A stretch of 64,000 nt of DNA from Pigmentiphaga sp. NML080357 (GCF_002188465.1 NZ_NINW01000040.1:29648-93647), one strand, 5' to 3'. Shown: positions 7,893-17,418, counted from the stretch's first letter. The notes: a model not told the origin generated them from the letters alone. Program-made: numbers and translations.

Positions 7893-9164
7893 ATGAACAA
7901 GGAAACCTCGGAAATCCTGGTGCGCACGGGGCCAGGCACGCCCATGGGCAATTTGCTGCGGCGTTATTGGGTGCCGATACTCAAGTCGAGCGAAATCGCC
8001 GAACCCGACTGTCCGCCGGTGCGCGTGCAGATCATGGGCGAGAAGCTCCTGGCGTTCCGGGACAGCAGCGGGCATCCGGCGCTGATCGACGAGTTCTGTT
8101 CGCATCGTGGCGTGTCGCTGTACTTCGGCCGCAACGAGGAGGACGGCATCCGCTGCGCCTACCATGGGCTCAAGTTCAATCGCCGCGGCGAATGCGTGGA
8201 CGTGCCCTCGGCGCCGCAAAGCTGTGCCCGCATGGGCATCAAGGCGTATCCCTGCATCGAGCGCGGCACCATCGTCTGGGCCTACATGGGGCCGCCCGAC
8301 AAGCAGCCCAGCCTGCCCGAGGTCGAATGGTGCAGCCTGCCGGAAAGCCACATCTACGTGTCCAAGCGCCTGCAGGAGTCCAACTACCTGCAGGCGATGG
8401 AAGGCGGCATCGATACCAGCCATGTCTCGTACGTGCACCGCTACGAGGTGGACGTGGATCCCATGCACCAGGGCACCAAAGCCAACGACTACATCAAGGC
8501 CGATGGCAACGTGGTGTTCGACATCCAGAAGAACGATTTCGGCCTGACGCTGTACGGCCGCCGCAACGGCGAACCGGACTCGTACTACTGGCGCATCACG
8601 CAGTGGCTGTTCCCCTGGTTCACCCTGATCCCGCCGTTCGGCGAGCATGCGCTGGGCGGCCACGTGTGGGTGCCCATCGACGATCACAACTGCTGGGCCT
8701 GGAGCATCAACTTCCATCCGGACAAGCCGCTGTCGGAGCAGGAACGCGCCGATCTGGACGCGGGCAAGGGCATCCATGCGCCCTGCGATCCGGTCACTTT
8801 CCGTCCGCTCGCGAACAAGGACAACGACTATCTGATCGACCGGGTGGCTCAGAAAGAGAAACGCGCCTATAGCGGTGTGTTTGGCTTCGCCATGCAGGAT
8901 GCCTCGCTGCAGGAAAGCATGGGCCCCATCCAGAACCACGAGGCCGAGCGGCTGCTGCCCACGGACCGCGCCATCGTCATGGCGCGCCGGATGCTGCACG
9001 AGGCGGCGCTGGGCCTGGCCAACGGCACCGAGCCGCCCGCCCTGGACGGCGCCGCCCAACGGGTGCGGGCGGCGGGCGTATTGCTCGATCGGTCGGCGGA
9101 TCCGATGGAATGGGCCAAAGAACACCTGGCGGACGGCCTGAACCAGCCCGTCTACAGCGTGTAG
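7893..9164 (+). CDS. Rieske [2Fe-2S] aromatic ring-hydroxylating oxygenase, phthalate dioxygenase family
   Basis: A 423-residue oxygenase component. The Rieske cluster ligands are Cys69-x-His71 (CSHRGVSLY) and Cys88-x2-His91 (CAYHG). The catalytic non-heme iron site is seen as Asp174, His177 and His182 in GGIDTSHVSYVHR, with Asn164 just before. The opening GTPMGNLLRRYWVPI is typical of the phthalate 4,5-dioxygenase/vanillate demethylase group, which uses a separate flavin-ferredoxin reductase. No such reductase lies nearby. The ATG at 7893 is preceded by GGAGGCTGTGGAG. First gene of an operon with a Bug binding protein and an SDR. The substrate, and whether it dihydroxylates or demethylates, cannot be told. 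Confidence 0.92.
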   Translation: MNKETSEILVRTGPGTPMGNLLRRYWVPILKSSEIAEPDCPPVRVQIMGEKLLAFRDSSGHPALIDEFCSHRGVSLYFGRNEEDGIRCAYHGLKFNRRGECVDVPSAPQSCARMGIKAYPCIERGTIVWAYMGPPDKQPSLPEVEWCSLPESHIYVSKRLQESNYLQAMEGGIDTSHVSYVHRYEVDVDPMHQGTKANDYIKADGNVVFDIQKNDFGLTLYGRRNGEPDSYYWRITQWLFPWFTLIPPFGEHALGGHVWVPIDDHNCWAWSINFHPDKPLSEQERADLDAGKGIHAPCDPVTFRPLANKDNDYLIDRVAQKEKRAYSGVFGFAMQDASLQESMGPIQNHEAERLLPTDRAIVMARRMLHEAALGLANGTEPPALDGAAQRVRAAGVLLDRSADPMEWAKEHLADGLNQPVYSV

Positions 9165-9212
9165 CCACGCGGCCGGAGGCCGCTTCCATAACGAGAGGGT
9201 AAGGAGACTTTC

Positions 9213-10187
9213 ATGCATGCATTCCTACGCAAGGCGGCCTGGGCGCTGGCCGCCTGTTCCGTCATCCAGGGCGCCGCGGCGGCCGAAGACTGGGCGCCGA
9301 CCAAGCCCGTGCGCATCATCGTGCCCATCGTGGGCAGCACCAACGACGTCCTGGGGCGGCTGGTCGCTTCCAAGCTCGAAGGCATACTGGGCCAGCCGGT
9401 CATCGTCGAGAACAAGCCGGGCGCGGGCGGCAACATCGGCGCCGACCTGGTCGCCAAGTCGGCGCCGGACGGCTACACGCTGCTCGTGGGCTACAACGGG
9501 CCGATCGCCATCAACAAGACGCTGTTCGACAACATGCCCTATGACCCGGTCACCGACCTGGCGCCCATCACACTGGCGGTCAGCTCGCCGCAATACCTGG
9601 TGGTCAACCCGAACCTGCCCGTCAAGTCGGTGGCCGAACTCGTGGCCTGGTCCAAGGCGCACCCGGGCAAGCTTTCGTACGGTTCGGTCGCCACGGGCAG
9701 CGCTTCGCACCTGACCATGGAAATGCTCAACGAAGCGTCCGGGCTGGGCGCGACCCACGTACCGTACCGCGGCGCCTCGCCGGCGCTGGTGGATCTGGTC
9801 GCGGGCAACGTCCAGGCCGCTTTCATGGTGCCCGGCAACGTCCAGCAATACGTGAAGGAAGGACGCCTGAAGCTGTTGGCTTCCACGGGCGAGAAGCGTT
9901 TTCCCAGCACGCCAGAAATTCCGACCATGATCGAGGCGGGCTATCCCAACTTCGTCGCCACCTCGTGGATCGGTTTCCTGGCACCGGCCGGCACGCCGCG
10001 CAAGATCATCGATCGCTACAACAAGGAAATCGTCAGGATCCTGCACATGCCCGACGTACAGCAGAAGCTGCGCGACATGGAGTTCGAGGTGGTCGCCAAT
10101 ACGCCGGAACAGTTCGGTTCCTGGATACGGACCGAAGTGGAGCGCTGGGGCAGGGTGATCAAGGCCACCGGCGCGAAGGCGGGGTGA
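9213..10187 (+). CDS. Bug/TctC family periplasmic solute-binding protein
   Basis: A 324-residue receptor with a signal peptide to about residue 24 (QGAAAA/ED). The ligand loop is unusual: VPIVGSTNDVLGR replaces the common PxxPGGxxD form, while the Asp is kept. AAGGAG precedes the ATG. It lies 48 bp after the Rieske oxygenase and 4 bp before an SDR, so it is almost certainly co-transcribed with them and binds the aromatic substrate or a related acid. No membrane components of the transporter accompany it. Confidence 0.9.
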   Translation: MHAFLRKAAWALAACSVIQGAAAAEDWAPTKPVRIIVPIVGSTNDVLGRLVASKLEGILGQPVIVENKPGAGGNIGADLVAKSAPDGYTLLVGYNGPIAINKTLFDNMPYDPVTDLAPITLAVSSPQYLVVNPNLPVKSVAELVAWSKAHPGKLSYGSVATGSASHLTMEMLNEASGLGATHVPYRGASPALVDLVAGNVQAAFMVPGNVQQYVKEGRLKLLASTGEKRFPSTPEIPTMIEAGYPNFVATSWIGFLAPAGTPRKIIDRYNKEIVRILHMPDVQQKLRDMEFEVVANTPEQFGSWIRTEVERWGRVIKATGAKAG

Positions 10188-10191
10188 CGCG

Positions 10192-10965
10192 ATGGCCAGA
10201 CTTGCCGAACGCAGGGCGCTCATCACCGGCGGCGCCTCCGGCATAGGCGCCGCGACCGCGCACCTGTTCTGCCGGGAAGGCGCAGCGGTGCTGCTGGTGG
10301 ACCGCGATGCCGCCGCCCTGGAGCGTACCGCCGCGGCGCTGCGCGAACACCATCCCGATGCGCGCGTGGAATGCTTCGCCGCCGACGTGGCCGATGCCGA
10401 TGCCGCGCCGCGAGCGGCGGAGCTCGCCATGCAAGCCTGGGGCGGGCTCGATGTCCTGGTATGCAATGCCGCGATGCGCAACTATTCGCCGCTGTCGCAG
10501 GCGCGACCCGAGGAATGGCAGGCGATGGTGAACGTCAACCTGGTCGGCACCGCCAACTATTGCCGTGCCGCGCTGCCCGCGCTGCGCGCAGCCGGCCGAG
10601 GCAGTGTGGTGATCGTATCCTCCTGCTATGCCGTGACCGGCCGTGCGGGCATGGGCATCTATGACGCCACCAAGGCCGGCCTGCTGGCGATGACGCGCAC
10701 CCTGGCGTTCGAGGAGGCACCGCACGGTGTCCGGGTCAATGCGGTATGCCCGGGATCGACCTTGACCGAATTCCACGTGGGCCGCGCGCAGGCGCGGGGC
10801 AAGCCGGTCGAGGAGCTCAGGCGCGAGCGCAGCGATACCTCGCTGTTGCGGCGCTGGGCCGAACCCGAGGAGATCGCCTGGCCCATCGTCTGGCTCGCGT
10901 CGGACGAGGCGTCGTTCATGACGGGTACGCATCTGATGGTGGATGGGGGGCTGTCGGTAATGTGA
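10192..10965 (+). CDS. Short-chain dehydrogenase/reductase
   Basis: A 257-residue classical SDR. Cofactor motif TGGASGIG at 12-19, the structural NAA at 92-94, and the catalytic Ser143/Ser144, Tyr157 and Lys161 (YDATK). The acidic Asp37 after the second strand (LLVDRDA) favours NAD over NADP. It starts 4 bp after the Bug stop codon, so translation is probably coupled. In the operon with a ring-hydroxylating oxygenase it could be the dihydrodiol or alcohol dehydrogenase that follows; that is inference from position only. Confidence 0.9.
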   Translation: MARLAERRALITGGASGIGAATAHLFCREGAAVLLVDRDAAALERTAAALREHHPDARVECFAADVADADAAPRAAELAMQAWGGLDVLVCNAAMRNYSPLSQARPEEWQAMVNVNLVGTANYCRAALPALRAAGRGSVVIVSSCYAVTGRAGMGIYDATKAGLLAMTRTLAFEEAPHGVRVNAVCPGSTLTEFHVGRAQARGKPVEELRRERSDTSLLRRWAEPEEIAWPIVWLASDEASFMTGTHLMVDGGLSVM

Positions 10966-11020
10966 GCTCCGGGAGGTGCCCGGCCAAGGGCCGGCGCGAA
11001 GTCCCGGACGAAGAACGAGA

Positions 11021-11044
11021 CCGCGGGGCCCGTCGGGCCCGCGG
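11021..11044. terminator. GC hairpin between convergent genes
   Basis: CCGCGGGGCCC and GGGCCCGCGG (11021-11044) form a strong stem between the convergent SDR and aldehyde dehydrogenase genes. No U-tract follows on either strand, so it is at best an atypical or Rho-assisted terminator. Confidence 0.4.
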
Positions 11045-11055
11045 CACGCAGGTCG

Positions 11056-12483
11056 TCAGATCTGCGTGATGAACTTGGTCACCAGATAGCCGTCGAAGGT
11101 CTCGACGCCGCCTTCGCTGCCTATGCCCGAGTCCTTCACGCCGCCGAAGGGCGTCTCGGCCAGGGCGACGCCGAAGTGGTTGATGTTGACCATCCCGGCT
11201 TCCAGGCCGTTGGACACGGCGGTCGCGGTCTTCAGCGAGTTCGTGAACACATACGAGGCCAGGCCGAAGGGCAGGCTGTTGGCGCGCTTGAGCACTTCCT
11301 CGATGGTCTTGAAGCGCGTGACCGGGGCGATGGGGCCGAAGGGTTCCTCAGTCATCAGCTTGGAGTCGTCGGGGATGTCGGTCACGACCGCGGGCGAGAA
11401 GAAATAGCCTTTTTCGCCCATGCGCGAGCCGCCCGTCACGACACGGCCGCCGCGCTGGCTGGCGTCGTCCAGGAAGGTTTCCATGGCCATCAGCCGGCGT
11501 TCGTGGGCCAGGGGGCCCATTTCCACGCCCTTGCCCAGGCCGTCGCCGACCTTGATGGAGGCGATGGTGTCGGCGAAGCGCGCCACGAACTTGTCGTAGG
11601 CTTTTTCCTGGACGTAGAAGCGGGTCGGCGATATGCAGACCTGGCCGGCGTTGCGGATCTTCATGCGCGCCAGCATCTCGGCCGCGGGCTCGACGTCGGC
11701 GTCGTCGAAGACCAGCACCGGGGAATGGCCGCCCAGTTCCATCGTGGTGCGCTTCATGTGGGCGCCGGCCAGCGCCGCCAGCTGCTTGCCCACCGGTACC
11801 GACCCGGTGAACGAGATCTTGCGCACGATGGGCGATTCGATGAGGTAGGTGGAGATCTCGCTGGGCACGCCCCAGACGATGTTCAGCACGCCGGGGGGCA
11901 GCCCGGCGTCGTGGAATAGCTGGGCCATGGCCACGACCGCGCTGGGCGTGTCTTCCGGACCCTTCAGGATGATGGTGCAGCCGGCGGCGACGGCCGCGGA
12001 GACCTTGCGGATGGCCTGGTTGAACGGGAAGTTCCAGGGCGTGAACGCGGCGCAGACGCCCACCGGCTCGCGTACGACGAACTGGCGCACCGCCGGGTTG
12101 CGGGGAGGGATGACTCGGCCGTAGATGCGGCGGCATTCCTCGGCGTGCCACTCGGCATGCTCGGAGCAGGTCATGATCTCGGCCACGGCCTCGGCCAGCG
12201 GCTTGCCTTGGTCCAGCGTCAGGTTGCGCCCGATGTCCTGCGCCCGTTCGCGCGCCAGCTCGGCAACCTTGCGCAGGATGCGCGAGCGCTCCATGGGCGA
12301 GGTCTTCTTCCAGCTCTCGAAGGCGCGCTGCGCGGCCGCCAGGGCGCGGTCGAGGTCGGCGCGGGAGGCGTGCGGCAGCTTGCCCAGCACTTCCTGGGTG
12401 GCCGGGTTGATGACGTCCTGTTCGCGACGACCGCCGCCTTGGATGAATTCTCCGTCGATGTAAAGGGCGAGGTCCTGATACAT
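11056..12483 (-). CDS. NAD(P)-dependent aldehyde dehydrogenase, succinate-semialdehyde dehydrogenase-like
   Basis: A 475-residue ALDH-superfamily enzyme oxidising an aldehyde to its acid. The oxyanion Asn151 (TPWNFPFN), the general base Glu249 (MELGGHSP) and the nucleophile Cys283 ([11 protein letters not shown]) are present, as is the GS motif FTGSVPVG at 226-232. The start at 12483 has AGGAG upstream; the open frame extends further but without homology. Divergent from a GntR-family regulator at 12672, which may control it. Close in type to the GabD/NAD-dependent semialdehyde enzymes; the natural aldehyde is unknown. Confidence 0.93.
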   Translation of the reverse strand: MYQDLALYIDGEFIQGGGRREQDVINPATQEVLGKLPHASRADLDRALAAAQRAFESWKKTSPMERSRILRKVAELARERAQDIGRNLTLDQGKPLAEAVAEIMTCSEHAEWHAEECRRIYGRVIPPRNPAVRQFVVREPVGVCAAFTPWNFPFNQAIRKVSAAVAAGCTIILKGPEDTPSAVVAMAQLFHDAGLPPGVLNIVWGVPSEISTYLIESPIVRKISFTGSVPVGKQLAALAGAHMKRTTMELGGHSPVLVFDDADVEPAAEMLARMKIRNAGQVCISPTRFYVQEKAYDKFVARFADTIASIKVGDGLGKGVEMGPLAHERRLMAMETFLDDASQRGGRVVTGGSRMGEKGYFFSPAVVTDIPDDSKLMTEEPFGPIAPVTRFKTIEEVLKRANSLPFGLASYVFTNSLKTATAVSNGLEAGMVNINHFGVALAETPFGGVKDSGIGSEGGVETFDGYLVTKFITQI

Positions 12484-12590
12484 GCCTGTCTCCTGAGGGC
12501 GGCGGCCAGAGCGAGGTCGCCGGGAAGGGAAAAGTAGCGGAAAGAAAATGGCGAATAAGTCGTGTGCCTGCGGCAAACAGCCTCTTAGAC

Positions 12591-12635
12591 TAGCACGGCG
12601 CGGGCCGGCGCGGCAGGCGGCCGGCCCGCGTGCTA
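12591..12635. promoter_or_regulatory. Long inverted repeat between aldehyde dehydrogenase and gntR-type gene
   Basis: TAGCACGGCGCGGGCCGG (12591-12608) faces CCGGCCCGCGTGCTA (12621-12635): 15 paired bases with a 3-nt bulge and a 12-nt loop. TATCTT follows at 12634-12639 and could be the -10 of the regulator. It lies in the shared divergent control region, so an operator or a leader hairpin are both possible. Confidence 0.45.
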
Positions 12636-12671
12636 TCTTGGACTGGTCCGAACTTGCAAGATCATCCCGGC

Positions 12672-13451
12672 ATGCCGGCAAAACGAGAATCGGGGCGGCG
12701 GCCCGCGCCGTCCGGGCCGCGCGCCTCGACGGGCGCCGGGCCCCGCTACCGCCAGATCCTGGAGGCCCTGCGGGCCCGCATCGAACGCGGCATCTATCCC
12801 GTCGGCGGCCACGTCCCCACCGAAAGCGCACTGTGCCGCGAGTTCGGCGTCAGCCGCTATACCGTGCGCGCCGCCCTGGCCAACCTGGTCGAGCACGGCA
12901 TGGTCGAACGCCGGCCAGGCCTGGGCACGATCGTCCTGGCCCCGCAATCGCAGCGCGCCTACCAGCAGTCCATCCGGTCGCTGGCCGACCTGTTCCAGTT
13001 TGCGCTCGATACCCATGTGGCCATTCGCGCCTCGACCCTAGTGGAGCTCGACGCGGCCACGGCCGCGGTGCTCGGCGCCGAGCCGGGCGAGCGCTGGCTG
13101 CAGGTGGACAGCGTGCGGCGGACCGCCTCCGGCGGCCCGCCCATCTGCTGCACCAGTTCGTTCCTGCCGGACCGCCTGGCCTGGATAGGGCCGGAATTGC
13201 AGGACTGCGTGGGGCCGTTCTATGCGCACATCGAGGCGCGCACCGGCGAGCCCATCGTGCGCGCCACCCAGGAAATCCGCGCCGAGCCCATGCCCGCGCA
13301 TCTGCGCCCCCTGCTCGACGACCGCGATGGCGCCATTGCGCTGTGCTTGATCCGTCACTATTTCTCGGCGGCCGGCAGCGTCATCTGCTCGTTCAATTGG
13401 CATCCCGCCGCGACCTTCAGCTACCGGATGGAAATCGAGCGCAAGCGCTAG
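12672..13451 (+). CDS. GntR family transcriptional regulator, HutC subfamily (UTRA domain)
   Basis: A 259-residue regulator. The winged-helix domain lies at about 28-95 ([20 protein letters not shown], then [39 protein letters not shown]) and the rest is a UTRA ligand-binding domain of chorismate-lyase fold ([30 protein letters not shown]). The ATG at 12672 was preferred over an upstream GTG at 12630, which sits inside the likely promoter. It is divergent from the aldehyde dehydrogenase and convergent with an SDR, so it probably regulates this small catabolic group. Confidence 0.9.
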   Translation: MPAKRESGRRPAPSGPRASTGAGPRYRQILEALRARIERGIYPVGGHVPTESALCREFGVSRYTVRAALANLVEHGMVERRPGLGTIVLAPQSQRAYQQSIRSLADLFQFALDTHVAIRASTLVELDAATAAVLGAEPGERWLQVDSVRRTASGGPPICCTSSFLPDRLAWIGPELQDCVGPFYAHIEARTGEPIVRATQEIRAEPMPAHLRPLLDDRDGAIALCLIRHYFSAAGSVICSFNWHPAATFSYRMEIERKR

Positions 13452-13486
13452 GGCCGGTTGACGCCAAACATCCCTGGCGCTTCGTT

Positions 13487-14329
13487 CTACATGATGGCGG
13501 GCTTGCCGGCGTGCGGCGCCCGGGCGCCCTCGGCGGCCAGGTCAACGGGCAGCGATTCGTTCCACAGCCGGGCGATGTAGCGCTCGCCGGTATGCCCATT
13601 GGAGGCGTCCGAGCACAGCCACAGGATGCCGCGGCGCATGATGGAGGCGGGCAGCAGGTTGCCGTCGGCGCCTTTCTTGCCGGGGCCGCCCGGCAGGAAG
13701 TCGGTATCGGCGGCGCCGCCGGGCAGGTAGACGTTGACGTCGACGCCGGTGCCCGCCAGGTCCTGGGCCCAGATGCGCGAGGCGGCTTCGACGGCGGCCT
13801 TGCTCGGCCCGTAGGGCGAATAGCCGCAGCGCACCATGGTCTGTTCGCTGGTGGAGATATTGATGATCTTGCCGAACCCTTGGGCCACCATCGACGGGGC
13901 GGCGGCGCGCGCCATGTTGAAGGCGCCGTTGACGTTGGTCTCGATGATGGCGCGCCAGGCCTGCGGGTCCGTCTTCCAGAAACGCGCCGGTTCGGTCGTG
14001 AACGTATCGCTGATGATGCCCATGCCGATACCGGCATTGTTCACCAGCACGTGCAGCGCGCCGAAGTGATCGCGGATTTCCGCGACGGCACGCGAGCAAT
14101 GGTCGAAACGGGTGACGTCGGCGACGATGGCGAACATGCGGCCGATGCCCGCGTTGGCCTGGGCCAGTGCCATGGTCTCGTGCATGGCGTCCGAGGCATG
14201 GGCGCCGGTAATGGCCACCCTGGCACCGGCGGCCACGAGCGCCAGCGCCATTTCCCGTCCCAGTCCGCGCGTGCCGCCGGTGACGAGGACGACGCGGTCG
14301 CGCAGAGATGCTGTGTGGTCTGCCGTCAT
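13487..14329 (-). CDS. Short-chain dehydrogenase/reductase
   Basis: A 280-residue classical SDR with TGGTRGLG at 17-24, NNAG at 97-100, and the Ser159/Ser161-Tyr173-Lys177 catalytic set (SPYGPSK). The insertion after NNAG (GIISDTFTTEPARFWKTDPQ) and a long C-terminal tail (LPGGPGKKGADG...) recall SDRs annotated as 3-oxoacyl-ACP or gluconate dehydrogenases in betaproteobacteria, but no substrate can be assigned. AGGAG precedes the ATG at 14327-14329. It diverges from an HMG-CoA lyase-like gene with a perfect palindrome between them. Confidence 0.88.
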   Translation of the reverse strand: MTADHTASLRDRVVLVTGGTRGLGREMALALVAAGARVAITGAHASDAMHETMALAQANAGIGRMFAIVADVTRFDHCSRAVAEIRDHFGALHVLVNNAGIGMGIISDTFTTEPARFWKTDPQAWRAIIETNVNGAFNMARAAAPSMVAQGFGKIINISTSEQTMVRCGYSPYGPSKAAVEAASRIWAQDLAGTGVDVNVYLPGGAADTDFLPGGPGKKGADGNLLPASIMRRGILWLCSDASNGHTGERYIARLWNESLPVDLAAEGARAPHAGKPAIM

Positions 14330-14458
14330 GGCCCTTGCTCCTGGAAGAGGTTGCCGGGTCAGCCGTCCGTCGGCGCCGCGCTGCGGCAGCGTATCGATAT
14401 TGGATCATAAGCCGGGAGGGCCGTGCGCGTCTTGCGCCGTGCCGCGGGGCGCGCTATG

Positions 14459-14472
14459 TTTGTCCGGACAAA
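14459..14472. promoter_or_regulatory. Perfect 14-bp palindrome TTTGTCCGGACAAA
   Basis: A complete dyad in the 179-bp divergent region between the SDR (start 14329) and the lyase-like gene (start 14509), 36 bp before the latter's ATG. Size and symmetry fit a GntR-type operator; the regulator at 12672-13451 is the nearest candidate. Confidence 0.55.
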
Positions 14473-14508
14473 AGCGATGCGATCGGGCATCGCGCCCAGG
14501 GAGCGGAG

Positions 14509-15426
14509 ATGGAACGCAAGGTGGAAATCGTCGAGGTGGCGCCGCGCGACGGCATACAGAATGAGCGCGTGCTGTTGCCATCGGCGGACAAGATCGAGCT
14601 GATCCGGCGCGTGGCGGAGGCCGGGACGGATCGGGTGGAAGCGGCCAGCTTCGTCAACCCCAGGCGCGTGCCTCAGATGGCCGACGCCGAAGCCGTCATG
14701 GCGGGCGTGGAACGCCGGCCCGGCTTGTCGCTCATCGGCCTGGTGCTCAACGCCGCGGGGCTGGAGCGCGCCCGTGCGGCGCGTTGCGACGAGGTCAACG
14801 TCGTGGTGGTGGCCAGCGAAACGTTCTCGCGCAAGAACCAGGGAGCCGGCATGGCGGACATGGCGGCCGCGGCCGCGGCCATTCTCCAGGATGCGCGGGC
14901 CGCCGGCATGCGGACCTCGGTCACGGTCGGCGCCGCATTCGGCTGTCCGTTCGAAGGCGAGGTGCCGGCGGACCGGGTGCTGGCGATGATCGAGTCGCTG
15001 CTGCCGGCGCAGCCGCACGAGATCGCCCTGGCCGACACCATAGGCTGCGGCGTGCCGACCCAGGTGCGCGCGCTGCTGGCGGGCACGCGCGCGCTGGCTC
15101 CGGCGGCGCGCCTGCGATGCCATTTCCACAATACCCGCAATACCGGCTTGGCCAATGTGCTGGCCGCGGTGGAGGCGGGCGTCGATGCGCTGGATGCGAG
15201 CACGGGCGGCTTTGGCGGCTGCCCGTTCGCGCCGGCGGCCACGGGCAATGTCGCCACCGAGGACGTGGTCTACATGCTCGAACGCATGGGGGTTGCGACC
15301 GGCATCGATCTGGACGCCGTGCTGCGCACCGCGCAATGGCTGGGCGAGCGGCTCGAGCGGCCCCCCATCGGCGGCCTGAGCCGCGCGGGCCGTTTTCCCG
15401 CCGTGTCGGCCGGGGCCTGCGCATAG
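14509..15426 (+). CDS. Hydroxymethylglutaryl-CoA lyase-like protein
   Basis: A 305-residue DRE-TIM metallolyase that cleaves HMG-CoA or a related 3-hydroxy-3-methylacyl-CoA to an acyl-CoA and acetoacetate or pyruvate. Arg13-Asp14 (VAPRDGIQNE), the metal-binding His205/His207 (CHFHNT) and the catalytic Cys238 in the family signature GGCPFAP are all present. Family length is about 300. GGGAGCGGAG precedes the ATG. Divergent from an SDR; an XdhC-like gene follows 68 bp later. True HMG-CoA lyase in leucine breakdown or a citramalyl-type enzyme in the same family are both possible. Confidence 0.88.
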   Translation: MERKVEIVEVAPRDGIQNERVLLPSADKIELIRRVAEAGTDRVEAASFVNPRRVPQMADAEAVMAGVERRPGLSLIGLVLNAAGLERARAARCDEVNVVVVASETFSRKNQGAGMADMAAAAAAILQDARAAGMRTSVTVGAAFGCPFEGEVPADRVLAMIESLLPAQPHEIALADTIGCGVPTQVRALLAGTRALAPAARLRCHFHNTRNTGLANVLAAVEAGVDALDASTGGFGGCPFAPAATGNVATEDVVYMLERMGVATGIDLDAVLRTAQWLGERLERPPIGGLSRAGRFPAVSAGACA

Positions 15427-15494
15427 CGCGGCCGCCGCGTTGCCCGCCTGCACTATCATGGCGTTCTGCGAATGAAGTGGAGTGGCAACGAGCA

Positions 15495-16475
15495 ATGGAC
15501 AACGTCGATCTGGACGTCTTGCGGCGCCTGGCCCAGTGGCGGCGCGAGGGGCACGAGGCCGTACTGGGCACGGTAACGCGCACGTGGGGATCCGCGCCGC
15601 GGCCCATCGGGGCGATGGTTGCCGTGCGCGGCGACGGCGCCATCGCAGGTTCGGTCTCGGGCGGCTGTATCGAGGACGACCTGTCGGACAAGGCGCGCGC
15701 CGGCGCCTGGTCCGGTTCCGCCCCCCGCGTCGTGCGCTACGGCGTTTCCGCCGAGGAGGCCACCCGTTTCGGACTGCCATGCGGCGGCACGCTGGAACTG
15801 GTCCTGGAGCCGGTGCGCGAGCACAGCGGCGTGGATCGGTTGCTCGCCGAACTGAGCGCAGGGCACCGGGTATTGCGGCGGCTCGATCTTGCTACCGGCG
15901 CCGCCACGCTCGAGCCGGCCCGCGACCGCGCCGATACGCTGGTGCTGACCGCGACCGAACTGGTCGCCACACATGGGCCGAGCTGGCGCCTCCTGATCAT
16001 CGGCGCCGGCCAGATGTCGCAGTACCTGGCGCAGATGGCGCTCGCGCTCGACTATGAAGTGATCGTCTGCGACCCGCGCGAAGAGTACGCGCAAGGCTGG
16101 GAGGTGGCCGGGGCTCGGCTGGTGTCCACCATGCCCGACGATACCGTGGTCGAGATGCGCCCCGACCGCCATACGGCCATCGTCGCGCTCACGCACGATC
16201 CCAAGCTCGACGATCTCGCGCTGCTGGAGGCGCTCAAGTCCGAGGCGTTCTACGTGGGCGCCATCGGCTCGCGGGCCAACCAGAAGAAGCGCCGCGAACG
16301 GCTGGTGGAGTTCGACCTGACCCCGGACGACCTGGCACGGCTGCACGGGCCGGTGGGGCTGCGGATCGGCGCCCGCACGCCGCCCGAAATCGCCGTCGCG
16401 ATCCTGGCCCACATGACGGCCGAGCGCTACGGCTATCGCAAGCTGGAATTCGAGGCGGCGGCCGCCGGCGCGTAA
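15495..16475 (+). CDS. XdhC/CoxI family protein
   Basis: A 326-residue protein with the two XdhC parts: an N-terminal XdhC_CoxI domain ([29 protein letters not shown] at about 55-63, [15 protein letters not shown]) and a C-terminal Rossmann domain ([14 protein letters not shown], then [18 protein letters not shown]). XdhC proteins bind molybdenum cofactor, help sulfurate it and insert it into xanthine dehydrogenase-type enzymes. No xdhA/xdhB or coxL-type gene lies nearby, so this is an orphan maturation factor for a molybdoenzyme encoded elsewhere. Confidence 0.9.
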   Translation: MDNVDLDVLRRLAQWRREGHEAVLGTVTRTWGSAPRPIGAMVAVRGDGAIAGSVSGGCIEDDLSDKARAGAWSGSAPRVVRYGVSAEEATRFGLPCGGTLELVLEPVREHSGVDRLLAELSAGHRVLRRLDLATGAATLEPARDRADTLVLTATELVATHGPSWRLLIIGAGQMSQYLAQMALALDYEVIVCDPREEYAQGWEVAGARLVSTMPDDTVVEMRPDRHTAIVALTHDPKLDDLALLEALKSEAFYVGAIGSRANQKKRRERLVEFDLTPDDLARLHGPVGLRIGARTPPEIAVAILAHMTAERYGYRKLEFEAAAAGA

Positions 16476-16510
16476 ACTATCGCGCTTTGCCGTTCCCGGA
16501 TTGGATCGCC

Positions 16511-17287
16511 GTGCCCGCAGTCGTCAATATCGCCGCCTATCGCTTCGTGTCCCTGGACGACCTGCCCGCGCTGCAGCGGGCGGCGCGGGAGCGGGCGCAG
16601 GCCTGCGGGCTCAAGGGTACGGTGCTGCTGGCGCCCGAGGGCATCAACCTGTTCCTGGCCGGCGCCCGCGCCGGCATCGACGCCTGGCTGGACTGGCTGC
16701 GCCACGGGCCGGCATTCGGCGAACGGCTCGCCGGCATCGAGGTCAAGGAAAGCCTTTCCGACCATGTGCCCTTTCGCAAGCTGCTGGTCAAGGTCAAGCG
16801 CGAGATCATCCGCATGGATCATCCGACGATCCGGCCCGAAGCCGGCCGGGCGCCGGCTGTCGATGCCCGCACGGTGGTGCGGTGGCTGCGCCAGGGCCGC
16901 GACGACGCGGGCCGCGAACTGGTCATGCTCGATACCCGCAATGCCTTCGAAGTCGACGAGGGCACGTTCCGGGGCGCCGTCGACTGGCGCATCTCGAAGT
17001 TCACGGAATTTCCCGCCGCGGTAGAGGCGCACCGCGCGGAGCTCGAAGGCAAGACCGTGGTGAGCTTCTGCACCGGCGGCATACGCTGCGAGAAGGCCGC
17101 CATCTACATGGCCGAGGCGGGCATCGAGCGCATCTACCAGCTCGAGGGCGGCATCCTCAAGTACTTCGAGGAGACCGGCGGCGAGGGATTCGAGGGCAGC
17201 TGCTTCGTCTTCGACGGTCGGGAGGCGCTGGATCCCGCCCTGCGGCCGCGGCTGGACCGGCCGGCGGAGCCGGCCGAGGCCCCGTAA
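16511..17287 (+). CDS. trhO: tRNA uridine(34) hydroxylase TrhO, rhodanese-domain protein
   Basis: About 258 residues: an N-terminal UPF0176/acylphosphatase-like domain ([18 protein letters not shown]) and a rhodanese domain ending in [15 protein letters not shown] with the active Cys. This is the YceA/TrhO family, which makes 5-hydroxyuridine at the tRNA wobble position. Two starts are possible: a TTG at 16487 or the GTG at 16511; the GTG gives the usual family N-terminus (VVNIAAYRF) and is chosen. The gene lies 36 bp after the XdhC-like gene and before the riboflavin cluster. Confidence 0.88.
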   Translation: MPAVVNIAAYRFVSLDDLPALQRAARERAQACGLKGTVLLAPEGINLFLAGARAGIDAWLDWLRHGPAFGERLAGIEVKESLSDHVPFRKLLVKVKREIIRMDHPTIRPEAGRAPAVDARTVVRWLRQGRDDAGRELVMLDTRNAFEVDEGTFRGAVDWRISKFTEFPAAVEAHRAELEGKTVVSFCTGGIRCEKAAIYMAEAGIERIYQLEGGILKYFEETGGEGFEGSCFVFDGREALDPALRPRLDRPAEPAEAP

Positions 17288-17418
17288 GGAAGAGCGCCCC
17301 GGGAAGCACCCGCCCGGCGAATTTCCCCCGCATCCGGGTAAAATACGCGGTTTCCCCGTACCGGCCGCTCTCCGCGCCGCAACCGGTACAGCACGCAACC
17401 CCGCGCCGGACGATCGCC

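Noticed and set aside
17288..17418. Possible FMN riboswitch upstream of ribBA
   Set aside because: None of the conserved FMN aptamer segments was found in the 131-bp leader.
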